Source of the DNA: Erythrocercus mccallii
Lineage: Eukaryota; Chordata; Aves; Passeriformes; Dicruridae
Assembly (NCBI GenBank): GCA_013397435.1
Contig: VZRG01000867.1
Coordinates: 19,746 to 83,745 of the forward strand
Direction of reading: 5' to 3'
DNA: 64,000 bases
Under the pieces are notes generated by a model. It searched no databases. It worked only from the letters and a program-made list of their open reading frames with translations, and was not told the DNA's origin. Of the stretch, positions 25,020-37,000 are shown piece by piece (the first letter of the stretch is position 1; each line of letters opens with the position of its first letter). Both the position numbers and the translations under genes were made by a program.

Positions 25020-26055
25020 ATGTTTTTCTGATCTTGAAGAAGTACAAGAAGGAGGATTCAGGGAACTACAGGCTGGTCAGCCTCACCGCAGTCTCTGGAA
25101 AGGAGACGGAAAAAATTCTCCTGGAAAGCATTTCCTAACACATGAAAGACAAAAAGGAAATAGTCAGCCTGGAGTTACAGAGGAAATCACATCTGACCAA
25201 CCTCACTGCCTTCCTCAATGAGATGACTGGCTTGATGGAAAAGCAGAAATCACCAGTAGAGTCTGAGAGTTGACTGGCTGGAAAGCAGTCAACTTGGGGA
25301 TCCTGCTCGAAAAGAAGCTGACTATGAGCCTGGAACACACTACACATTCTCATAGCAAAAAAAACCCAACAAAAACCAAACAACAAAAAACAACAACAAC
25401 AAAAAAACAACAACAACAACAAAAAAACCCAGCATGCTGGGCTGCATTACAATAAGCATCCTCATCACACCAAAGAAAGTGATCATTTCTCTCTACTCGG
25501 CACTGATGTGGATGCATCTGGAGTGCTGTGTCCAGTTCTGGGTTCCCCAGTACAAGAAAGACAAGGACTTACTGGAGAAGTCCAGGGCAAGACCAAAAAG
25601 ATGATTAAGGGACTACGCCATCAGACCATCTACGAGAGACGAAGTGAGGCTGGAAGACTGGAGACTCTTTATAAGGGAGAAAAGACCAGTGGAGAGATCT
25701 TATCAATATATATATATAAACACTTCATACAAGGAAATTAAAAAGGGGAAACCAGGCTCTTCTCAGTAATAGTGATAGGACACTACTACTACCATCCTAT
25801 CCCTCAGTGATAGGACAGGAGACAATATAGGCAAATGTAAACACAAAATAGTATATCTAATCACAGGAAAACACTTCTTTTCCATTTGAGGGTGGTGGAA
25901 CAGGCTGCCCAGAGGGATCATGGATTCTCCACGAAGATATTAAAAGCTTGGCTTGACATGTTCAGGGAAAATTTGCTCTAGCTTGAACAGTGGGGCTAGA
26001 TAAGATGATCCTGTGATAAGATGAGATGATCAACTCAATGACTCCGTGATTTGCT
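25020..26055 (+). mobile_element. CR1 retrotransposon, internally deleted, with a reverse transcriptase remnant
   Basis: The sense strand is plus. The plus-strand translation contains GNYRLVSLTAVSGK, close to the NYRPVSLTSVPGK motif of CR1 ORF2 reverse transcriptase, near 25058. From about 25140 to 25240 it follows the next RT part. It then jumps at about 25240-25280 straight to the GGAAAGCAG segment that lies far downstream in an intact copy, so the catalytic core is lost. From about 25435 it follows the C-terminal end of ORF2 (GTGTCCAGTTCTGGGTTCCC), then the 3' UTR (GGGTGGTGGAACAGGCTGCC), and ends near ACTCCGTGATTT. It is heavily mutated and dead. The 5' limit is uncertain. Confidence 0.9.
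25357..25428. repeat. A-rich (AAC)n microsatellite within the CR1 copy
   Basis: This is a run of CAA and CAAA units with short poly-A stretches. It interrupts the CR1 sequence just before GCATGCTGGGCTGCATT, where CR1 normally has a short GCAAAGAAGGCCAACAGC-like stretch. It most likely grew from that A-rich seed by slippage. Confidence 0.9.
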
Positions 26056-29000
26056 GGTGCTTCAGTACATAAACAGCACAGTTTGCTTGCAATGACCCAA
26101 CTACAGCTGATGTAAGTGTATGCAAGTATCTCCCCATGGTTTCGTGGTGTGCTTTCTCTCCTTCTGCCAACAACAGATTGCATCAAATTGAAGAATTTAA
26201 TTCCAATCCTAAAACTTAAATGTGACAAGTAATTAACTCCTTAATAAGCTGTTGTAATTCACCTTTATATCTTGTGTCCTTGTGACAGCTGTGCATGCTG
26301 TGCGTATTCCACTCCCTTCTACCTTCTGGCATGTGAACTGCACTGATTTACCTCATTCCCACTAGAAGTGAAAATGCAGAAATTAAATTGAAGGGAACCA
26401 CGTAACTGACTTATAGACTTATAGAAACTACCTTACAGAAGTAATCATGTCTGGCACAAAAGACAGACAAATTTGCAAAACGCAAGTGAAACAATGCAAT
26501 TTATGAAGATATTTCAATCTACTATTAAAACAAGAAAGGTACAAACTCACATTCAGACACTGACATATCAGAATTCTTTAAATGAAGGAAGAAAAGTATC
26601 TTAATACTTAATTTAACAATGTTAAAACATTCTAGCTTTCTTAAAATATAAGCTGACAGATTTCAGCATATTATTAAATGTATATTGTATTTAGTGCGCG
26701 CTCCTCCTATGGGGAAAAAAGAATAAGAAAACTATATTTCTGAAGAGTAAAAATTCCACTATTCCTGGGCAGACTTGATCAAGAAATCAGTAATTCTAGA
26801 TTTATAATACATCTTACAAGCTAAAATATTGGCTTCTGTAGTATGAAAACAATGTTGGTATAGCAACCGGTCTTAAGATTCAGTAAGTCAGACACTAAAA
26901 CCTCTGGCTATGGCAATTCTGGCTTCCTCTGTAATCTGCACAGCATGTCAACACTTCAAAACAACACTGTCAAACTAGAGTAAAAAAACCGCAAGCTTGG
27001 CAAAATTATGTTGTGTAATTTCCTGGGAAAAAAAACCAACAACCCACCCAAAACATTAAAAACCCTAGTAAGACGGGAAAGGTAAAAAAATGAGGTTTTC
27101 CAAAACAGATGGATTTCATAACACAGATCAATAGTAAAGTAAGGAAACTGAAGTTGTGGTTTCCCTTTTGTATGCTCTAAGTCCACCATATTCTTAAGTC
27201 ACAGATGGATTTTACTTCAGTATAGTTAAAATTTGCACTTTCAGATCAATACTGTTGTGTGACCAAAGAAAGCAAGTAAGAAAGAAAGTAAAGAATACCA
27301 TACCATGCCATACCACAAAAAAATAAATCCAAACTAAATTTTGTGTTTCTCACACTACAAAGCATACTATTGTGGCTACTTTATTAGAAGAATTAGTACA
27401 GGAATGGGCATACTTGGTTATGGTAAAACAAAGTTCCTCAGGACTTCTGGATCTGCAGCACTCTGCTAGAACACTAGTTTCTAGCAAAAGAAAAGCTCAG
27501 TTACTCTAGGCACAAACCCAATCTGGCAGCAAGAGAGGAGAAATATGGATTAAGATTTCACAGTAAAACTTCAATATGGTCTACTATTTCCAATGTCACC
27601 TTTAAATTCAGAAAAGGCAAATCTCTCCCACTACTAAATTTTCCCTTTCATGGCTAACGCTTAATTGATCATCAGGAACAGTAAAAGGATCTTGAGTTCA
27701 GACCAGCTTGCAAAGACAAGAGAAGCCACACTCACATGATCAAATAATCCATGATGGAACAACTCCCAGCTCTGTGTTAATTAAGGTTATAAATTGATTT
27801 TCAGGCTTTAAAGGAAATTTCCACAGCCGGCTGTGAGGAAGAAAGCAAGCTACCTTCCAAAAGGAGAAGAGTACTAGAATTTGCTATTCAATATCACACA
27901 GGATTTCTGTAGCAAGTCCATCCGTATTAAGGGCCTACCATGCCTGACAACAGAGAAAACCAGTTGGAGGAGATAATTCCTGCCTGAATTCCTGCCAGAA
28001 AAGCCTGAAATATGGCAATATGCAGAACAATCTATTAACAATATGCAAAACAATCTGATCTACCAAAGCCCTGATAGATGTTCTTAACCACAGCACATGC
28101 ATGGCTCCACTACAGCAATGTACTCCAAGATTTTAATTAGGCTGCAGCCAAATGCATGGACTGGGTTTCACTGCCTCACAGAGCACATCTCACAACCCCA
28201 AATAAATCTCTGATCCCCACTATGAGAATAAAAATTAAGAAAAAAATGTGCTTGAAACGGAAACAAGACTCTTGCTTTCTGCTGTATGCACCTGCTTATG
28301 TCTTAATGTTTTTCCAGTAAATGAAAACGCATTGCAAAAACAGGCAGAATTAGAACAGAAAGCAATATGGCTCCAAGGCAGTGTGACATCCTTATATGGT
28401 GGCTCCCTTGCTGAAACCATCTACTTAAGTGTAGAGAAAGATCAATATACCCTGTAATGCAATTAGCTTCTAAGCACAAAAGGGGTACAATGATCAGGAA
28501 AAGATTTATTGGCATCACAAATGAAAACACAGTAAGAAAGGAAAATACTCATCAGTGGTAGGAAGTGTGTCCCTACCAAGTTAGCTAATTACAGGTTGTC
28601 AGGAGATGGGCAGGTAAGGTCTGAAGTATTTTGTAGACTGGCTTATAATTAACTGTTACTCTCCTAAGATTAGCTGACATCTCCATCTCTTCTTCATTAC
28701 TTTGATAAACTTCAACCCTTTGAATTGTGTTGTTCTGGGAACTTGCCTTACATTAAATATTTAGAAAAAAAAAAATCAATGTTGTCCCGCAATTTCTAAG
28801 GATGAGGCTAAACCCACACTTTTCACATATATGGAAACATTAATCTTCTGATTTTTTTTCTTGAGATGTTTTGCTCTTGCATGTGTTGGAGGATGACTTC
28901 TGAAAGACACCAGAAAGTTTGTACATTTTCGCTGCACAAAAACAAAAGGAGAAACTTTGGCAAAACTATGTGATTTTGAGAAACCACAGTGAAGTTTACA

Positions 29001-32000
29001 GAGACTTTGCAGCATGGTGTGACTTTGCCAACACACTCTATATATAAATAAATGCTCACTAAAGCACACACCCTTGCAAAGGCAGGAGCAGAGCCTGAGT
29101 CATCTGCTGTTGACAGATCTCTAAGAAACAACTCGACAAAGCATCGCATTTTACTCTCAGGCTGCCTCCCAAAGGCTAACAACCACCTGCTGCTCCTCTT
29201 GCCTCGAGTGTCAAAGACCTGCAAGGTTGGCAGAAACAGGCAGACACTGCTAAAGATGCACATAGGTCTCAGTATAATAGCATATGAGGAAGACTTCTTT
29301 TGCTTTGTTCTTTCCTTTGGAAGAGGACTACAGAAGCTGTGAAGATTCCGTAAAGAAATGTAAGCTGTGCCTCCAGGGCAATTTTTGGCTTATTGACCAC
29401 ATCACTCTCAGCTTCTGAAACAAATGAAACAAACAACAGCTTTAACCTCTAGATACTCCTTTTTTCTCTTCTGCAGTGGGACCACAATAAGCCAGATGTC
29501 GTGTGGGCAAACCAGTGAGAAATCACAGACTGAAAAGAATTTATTATGCATATGTTTGAGTTATCCCTTCACTGCATTCTTTCTTAATCACAGCAAAACA
29601 TATCTCTCATGTACTCACCACTGCAGCTTAAAATGCTCTTTAAACACCTTTATGTCACTAAGATACTTAGAGTGTTAGACTGTGTTTAACCGATTCCAGT
29701 GAAATTCTTTTTGCAGCCCTCAAGATTCTACAAAATGTTAAAAATGTTTTTAAGAAACATTAAGGAAAAGAAAGACAGCTAGATTTTTTTGGGTCCATAA
29801 CCCAAGACAACTACTGATGCAAAGAGTAAATCTACTGTATTAGCTGACAAAATATAATGTTGGTAGAAGTAATAACCAGAAGCACTGAGTTGGACCTAAG
29901 CTGTATCTTTTCTCAATAATAGCCAGTTCTTGTATTTAAAGATAAAGCCAGAGAATGGGAAAACAGAAAAGTGAAATGTTACCAAGGAAATATAATCAAA
30001 GACCAATGACAAATAGAAGTTCTCTGGGAAAATGGCTCAAGTTTTAAATAGCAGGTATCTGGTGTAAACACAGAATCATAAAGAAAGGATTTTCTCTGCA
30101 GAGTACAGGACATTTTTCTTTCACTTGCATTCATTCACTTGCTGTTCATTTGCTCTGAGTTTTCTCAGTATCTGACCTATTATTTACAAGATGAAATTCC
30201 CAGTGTTTTTACTGGGAAATGAACTGCCAAAATTGTTCCAAAAAAATCTAGGCATTATTTTACTTCTTCTATAATTTCAACATTTGGGTTTAAATTTTAA
30301 GCCTATTTCAACCTAGCATTGCAGTCAAGAGTCTGTAGAAGTAAACTTAAGTTAAAAAAACAATAAAAATCTGCAAATTTGTGTGTTATTCCAAACCCAC
30401 CAAACTTATAGATCAACTTACATCTCAAATAGATCCAGCTACATTAAGGTATGTACCTGCAAGGTGGAATTTCACAAACAGCTAAAAGCAGTACCAATCA
30501 CAGCCTGCAGTCTTACAAGGCTCACAGTCCCAGGTTTAAGATTTTTAAAGAATATTTTTCATTCCCACACATACTGTACTGTGGCACAATGAAAGTTGTG
30601 GTTCATTTGGGAAAGCAAGATGAGTATGTTGATATTGAAAATAGTAGGGATAGCTCAAAGTTGCTGTCTGCCCCAGAAAGCATTGAGATCTACTTGTTTT
30701 AGGAGATCAGTGAGTAAGTAATGTGCATTTTAAAAGACTGTCCTGCTGAATAGAAGAGTTTAGAGGAAGTAATTTTGAGACAGCAAAGGGATTTAAAGAG
30801 TTTCTGTCAGTGAAACATTATGTCTTAATTCCCTGCTGAAAAAAACCCTTTCATTATAGAGAATGGCAGAAGAACCATGTTATAAGAGGAAATTCCCCAT
30901 ACATAACAAAAGGTTTCAGTGATTAAGTGAAATGGGAAGTCTGAACAGCTTGCCCTGTTCTGTCATTATGCTACATTATGGAGAGAAATTATTTTAAAAT
31001 TAGATTAAATTCAAATTAATCGAGACACTTATAAAATTTTCAGAATATTTACTTCAACCCCCTAGATGTATTTGTTAATCTGAGCAGCAATATGAAGGAT
31101 ACCACTTGTCAAGTATCCCTCTTGTGGAGCTCTGCTTCAAATATTTAATTCATTTTAACTTCAATTATGGAAACACAAACAGTATTGACATAATAACATC
31201 AAGTAAATTTCACAGAGGATATTAGTGAATATTTATTTATAGTTCATATTTATTTATATAAGCTAAACCGGGACCACATGATCCCACTAGATATATGCAC
31301 ACTGACTCTGAAAGGCAGGTTTGATTTCAGGGTGGTTTTTCCTCCCTCTGACAGCACACTGTGGATTTTTAAATGTCCTAAATTAACATTTTTCATGTCC
31401 TTCTTGTAATGAGGCCAAAGAGGTTGTAAATACACAGAAAAGCCATTTAGACACGGTACTTTTACACACAACTAAATCCTTGGAACCAAAGGAAACACAG
31501 AACCTCAAATGACATCTTGTTGAGGCTTTGTGTAAACCAGTTAAAAGGTCCTAAGTATTTTGTGATCTTTCAGTGTAAACTTATGAAAACAGAAGTAACT
31601 GGAGGAAAATAACCAAAAATTTAGATTATTTTGGAAAAGTAGAAAGCTAGGCAACTCACCTCATGGAAGGAGCTTATTATCTCCTGGAAAAAACATTTTT
31701 CTATTGCAAACCCAGATTAAGTTAGCAATTTGTTTAAAAAAAAAAAAAAGTTAGATGATACAGCTCCCTGTCATAAGAAAAAGCAAAGCTCATTTAAATC
31801 TCGATGTCAGCTTGAATTAATTTATTTCAGACCTGTGGCAATATCCCCAATGCTGCAGGTTTTTTAATTATTAGGCATAAAAGCAGCTGCGTAATAAATC
31901 CCAACAGAAAGGATAATGGTAGAAACATTTTACTTTCTGCAGACTCTCTGAGGTCATGCTGCATTTATTCTGAGTGTTCAGATTGAGATGAATCTATAGA

Positions 32001-33964
32001 AGCATCTGGAGACAATTATTCAGCTAGAATTAAAAGCAGAACAGACCTGTGAGATCTGTGCCTAAAAGGAGTGAGCCTTTGTGCTCTGGAAACAGCATTG
32101 CCAGTGCAGGGGCTCTGAAGATTTGTTATGTGGGTTTTGGTACCAAAGGAACATTTTACCTCCTCTAGGAAGATGGTGCACTAGTGAGAACAAGTAATTT
32201 TAAATGAGGAAAAAAGAAGATTTTCGGCTTGTCTTACATATATGTCAAATAGGGAAAAGAGCCAAACAACCAATATGTTGCTGTTCTGACAGGATTAGAA
32301 AAAGTCACATCACAGAGAAGCAATAAAGATACTTAGCACCTGGTTCCCCACCCCAGATCTCTTTAGATTTGCCAAAGTCTTTGCTACTAAAGGCAAAAGA
32401 CATTTTTAGCGCAAGACAGCCATCACAAAAGCATGGTAAAAGAGTTATGCTTTCTGGCTTGCCTTAACAGAAACTGCCTACTACTAAGGAAATTCTGGCT
32501 AATACACAGTTCCAGTTAAAAGCATTCTCTAATTAAGCTAATTCTTTCCCACCAAATAGTGTCTGAGGTTTTTTCTGGCAAAATGTAAATAACAGAATTT
32601 GAGAGGTTCCATCAATAATGCTTAAATAACAACCTCCTTGATACACAAAGCTTATCTGCAGAATGCTCCAGATCTTACTAATGAAGGGCAAGAATCATGC
32701 TTGCTACATGCTGATTTTCCCTTACACATGTTGTAACAATGGAAGTTAGTTGAAACACGCAGGATAAAACATGTAGGATGTAAATTAGCTCACTCTATAT
32801 CTACAAACCCTGCTAAAAGGAAATTACAGAATCCAAATTCTCACTTATATTAAGCTCTCATTCCTGGTCATTCCATGTGCATCTTTGTAAACTTCATCTA
32901 CTGGTCTTCCCAGAAAAGACAGAAGGAGATGCCATTTGTGTAAGTACACCCATATCTGATTTCATGAACAGGATTTGCTATGATTTAAGAAATCACATAA
33001 CAGGGGACCAGGCTACTTGTGAAAAATCTCAATATGGGACAATTTTTAGAGTTTATTTTATCAACTGTCCAATTTCAACCAAATCAGTCAGTCTTGGACA
33101 CAAGCCTGAAACAGTCTGTTAATTGGAATGTATGATAATGTCTATGTGATAACCAGAAGAAGCACAGTTTTCAGACTTTTTGCTTCACTATTAAAAAAAT
33201 TATTAAACCCATGAAATCTAACAGCTAAAGACAGCTACTACGGAGGAGGTGTTTCCCTTTGCTAAATGCAAGGCTTTATTTTTATGTTTTGGTTTTTTCT
33301 GATCAAAATTTCCCATCTGCTATGTTCTCCACTAAGGAATTTTCCAGTGAGCTCTCTTCAGATTTCACTCGAGAATCATTTGGAGAAGAAAGGCTGCTTT
33401 TCACACAGGTGTCTCTCAGGTTCAATTGCACTGCCTTGACCATTGAAAAAACACACCACTGCAGTGTGAACCAACTTTTAAAAGTCTACAGTGTGGGGTT
33501 TTTTTAATCTGAAGGCAGAAATGCCAGCTCTGTGTCCCCACCCTTCCACTGTTTTCCCATGTTATAGCAAAATCTGAACCATCTTGATGCCTTTCTGAAC
33601 ATGGACCTATCTTGTGGGTATATCAAAGTAACATGCTCTTCTGTCTTGGAAAGCCCTTCTTCAAACTCTGGCCAAAATAAGGCACAGAGCACATGGACAC
33701 ACAAATAAGGATAAGAGAGAAAAGTAGACTGGAGATACTCTCCTTCTGACAAATGAGATGAGGCTCTGGACTGATCCTTACAGAGGATGCAGAAAGAGAA
33801 AAGTTTAAAAATGTCTGACCTAGTTAAGTGGATGGTGTATCTGTTGCTCATCATTCAAGACATAAGTTTATCACAGCCTGGAGCCTTCCAAAACCCATAT
33901 AGAGCCTGTCACATCCATGGTTTTTATTTATTCTCCATGTCTGTATGACAGCAAGTAAAAAATT
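26056..33964 (-). other. Intronic DNA, no gene seen
   Basis: AT-rich intronic sequence. It includes an imperfect duplication at 28016-28056, a run of 14 A at 31736-31749 and a homeodomain-site-rich stretch at about 31780-32000. Open frames of 97-146 codons near 28776-29342 overlap on both strands and carry no recognisable domain. Confidence 0.55.
28016..28056. repeat. Direct duplication, 18-base units at 23-base spacing
   Basis: CAATATGCAGAACAATCT at 28016 recurs as CAATATGCAAAACAATCT at 28039 with one mismatch. A five-base TATTA separates the copies. Confidence 0.9.
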
Positions 33965-34005
33965 ACACACACACACACACATATATACACACACACACAC
34001 ACACA
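33965..34005. repeat. (CA)n microsatellite with a central ATATATA interruption
   Basis: Two AC runs of about eight to nine units each flank ATATATA. It is an ordinary dinucleotide repeat and likely length-polymorphic. Confidence 0.98.
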
Positions 34006-37000
34006 TAAAGTTCACATGATCTTATCAAGGTAGGGATTGCATTTCTCTCATAATGGAGCAAAAAAGGGAAAGCCAGAGTGACCAGATGGTGAGCACCTTC
34101 TGAGCAGGAAGCAGAATCCAGGTCCGCCTTCTACCTCCTCACCTGAATTCTGTCACCTACAGAGTAATAAAAATACTTCCTCCCTTCATGTACTATAAAA
34201 AAATCTGTGAGTCCTTATATATATCTGAGATATAAGATATGTCAAGACATGGAGGAAATATCCTTTTCCTCCATAGCAAAATCAGTGTATTAATTTTCTA
34301 CCTTTAAGTATACATCAAAGTTATGCTTTGATTTGAAGTTCCTCTGCCCTTTATAAAGCATTCAAAGACATTTGAAATGCACAAAATCAGCATTAGCAAC
34401 CACACAGGAAAATAGAAGTGTCCAAATCATTTTGAAAGCCACAATGATGCCTTCATCATATAAATGAAAATTTTGCAAATATGAGACAGCTCATGAGGTT
34501 CAACACAATTCAGAAGTCATTGCCTGGCTTCAACAATGAGAAGGCATACATTCACTTTTTATTTTACAAAGTAATTCTGACAACATTTTTCAGCTTAAGC
34601 AATGCTGCAGTGGCAACTTTTCAATGTGCCCTTTAATAACTGGAGTGGTACACGTGAACTGAGTGATGCAGAATCTTTGTGTGACAGGAGCTAACAAAGC
34701 CCATGAAAAGGCTAAACCACACAATGTTTTATAAAACAAGAGAGTTCAGAAGCGGTGCTGATCTGTATTTACATTCTGTAATACCCATCAGCTATTCTGT
34801 TCCTGAGATTTAAGCCGAATTTAGAGGGGGAGACTTCCCAAGAAGCTCTACACTTAAACATAAAGGAATTACCATCATCATCTATTACATCTCATCAAAA
34901 ATGACCTGGGGCATGTCAAGTTTAACACAGCTGCCCTTAGACAGAGATTATCTGAAGGAAAGCTGACCTTCAGAATTTCGAGGCAGTGATTTCTTCACAT
35001 GATGCTCTAATATCAGTAACTGGTGCATCTGAGCAATGGCAGCTGTGGGAAAGGACACTGCCAAACTCTGAGCAAACCTTCCAGAGCTGACAAATATGCT
35101 CATTCAGCACAATGCTCCATCTCCCTTTGAAAGTCAATAGATTTAAATAAAGCCTGCAAGGCTGAAGTCCTGGCTGTCTGAGATCAAAGAGGGTTTCTGT
35201 CCCAAAAGTCCGTCCTCAATGTTTTTCACCTCCAGATTACTCTACATGCTGTTACTGTCCATGCTGATCACCTGAGAAGCTTATTTGGCATTCATTCAAA
35301 ATCTCCTATCAAAAGTGAATTGTCATTAAAAAAGAGGTATCACAAAAGTGATATTGCTACAGAGAGCTCAATGTGCATTGTTTTGAATTTACCTCTGCAT
35401 TTTACTCAGGTTCTCACTTGCTGCCTTTGCAAGCCCTGTAGGACCTGCTGTGAATAACTTGCTCTGTTTCACGTTGGACCTCTCATGACCAGATTGGAGC
35501 TCACTGGAGCCTCAGTCATTACAGCCCTGGCTGCTGGCACAGAACCCTGATACCTGAGGAGGAATAAACAGTGTAATTTTTCCAGATGGCTGTCCCTTTT
35601 TCTCTTGTTTTTTTATTTTTTTTCCCTTAAGTCTATTAATGTAACATATTGTAAAGTCATAGCTAACTACCCATAAAGCTGGAAGTCTGTGTTTGCCAAT
35701 TATATTAAGCACTGGAATGTGGTAGCTTATGGAATGTGTGAGGCAGGTATCCATCAAACCATTTGCAAATTATATACTGGAAGTGCTGTTCAGGATCCTG
35801 AACATTACCCTCCAGTGTTACTAATCCTTTATGCAGATATGTGCTGTTTAATTGCCAGTTGGGAATTACAATGACATGTTACATGACTAATTTTTCAAAC
35901 TACAATTGTACTATTTCCCCCACCCTCCTCCTTATACTTTCCCTGTCAATCTCCTTTTACTCTGTTGCTGTTTTTCCCACCAGACCACCTTCTTTGGTAG
36001 CAACTGCAACATTTTAAAAGTAGAAAATACAGTATTTAAATGTACCACACAGAACGGACTCAGTAAAGCATGCTTTCACACATCTCAAAACCAATCCTCT
36101 TTACCCCAACCCTGTGTAAGATTGCTTTGAAAGCTGGTGTCTCTCAAGAATATTCAATCTCTAATTATAATTTCCACAATGAGAAAAATACTGAGGAAAA
36201 ATAAGAACAACCACTGTTGCCACACTATGCTCAGGACTAACACAGACGCCAAGTTAAGTATGATTTCTGTGTGAGTGTTCTATACTCAGAGGAGTTTCAG
36301 GGAGCAATGTTGGTACAGACACGTTCCAAAATATTAGCCTTAAAATCCCTTACATCCAATAGCCTTGGATCCTAGATGCAAAACAAGAAGACATTTTGTA
36401 ATAGGTCACAATACCAAAGACTGCAAGGCACCAGTTGTAATGTGGGGGTTTTTAGAACATTTAAGAGAACGATTTCCCTTCCCACAAAAATGAATGGCTC
36501 AGAATTTCTGAAGCACAGGAGTCATTCAAAATGTAGCTCACAGTGGAGCTACATTCACACTTCTCAGTACAGCACTCTACAGTCTTTTGCCCTGGGAAAA
36601 TTTCCAAAAGCTTGTTTGATCGAAGGTATGCTCTGTCACCACAGACAGTCCCGCTACTGGTGAGTTTGAAGGATTGGGACAAGTCACCCTAATTTTTTTC
36701 CTTTCTGCTAACAGATATTAATTCACTTTTTATCTTGCCAGAGTTTGAAAGTGATTGTGACAGTTGCAACTACTTGAGCTACAGAGACCTCAAGAAATCC
36801 CCTAGGTTACAAAGTCCTGCAAACACATCAGAGACAAGATTACAACTGTGACTCCTGATGCAATTTCTGCCATTCTTTATATGGGTTTCCTCTATCGCAC
36901 ATTCAGGTTTCCATACTCCAGGCACTATTCTACAAGCCTCTACATTGACAGCCAGGAAAAACCATGAACACAAAGCAAATCTGTCATTAGCAAATTGAGA

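Noticed and set aside
24799..25221. A 140-codon plus-strand frame that might look like a novel gene
   Set aside because: The overlapping frame in the same interval carries the CR1 reverse transcriptase motif. The rest is unsupported and the region is a decayed retrotransposon.
28776..29342. Overlapping frames of 97 and 146 codons (minus) and 96 codons (plus)
   Set aside because: Three frames open at once with no recognisable motif suggest chance, not coding.
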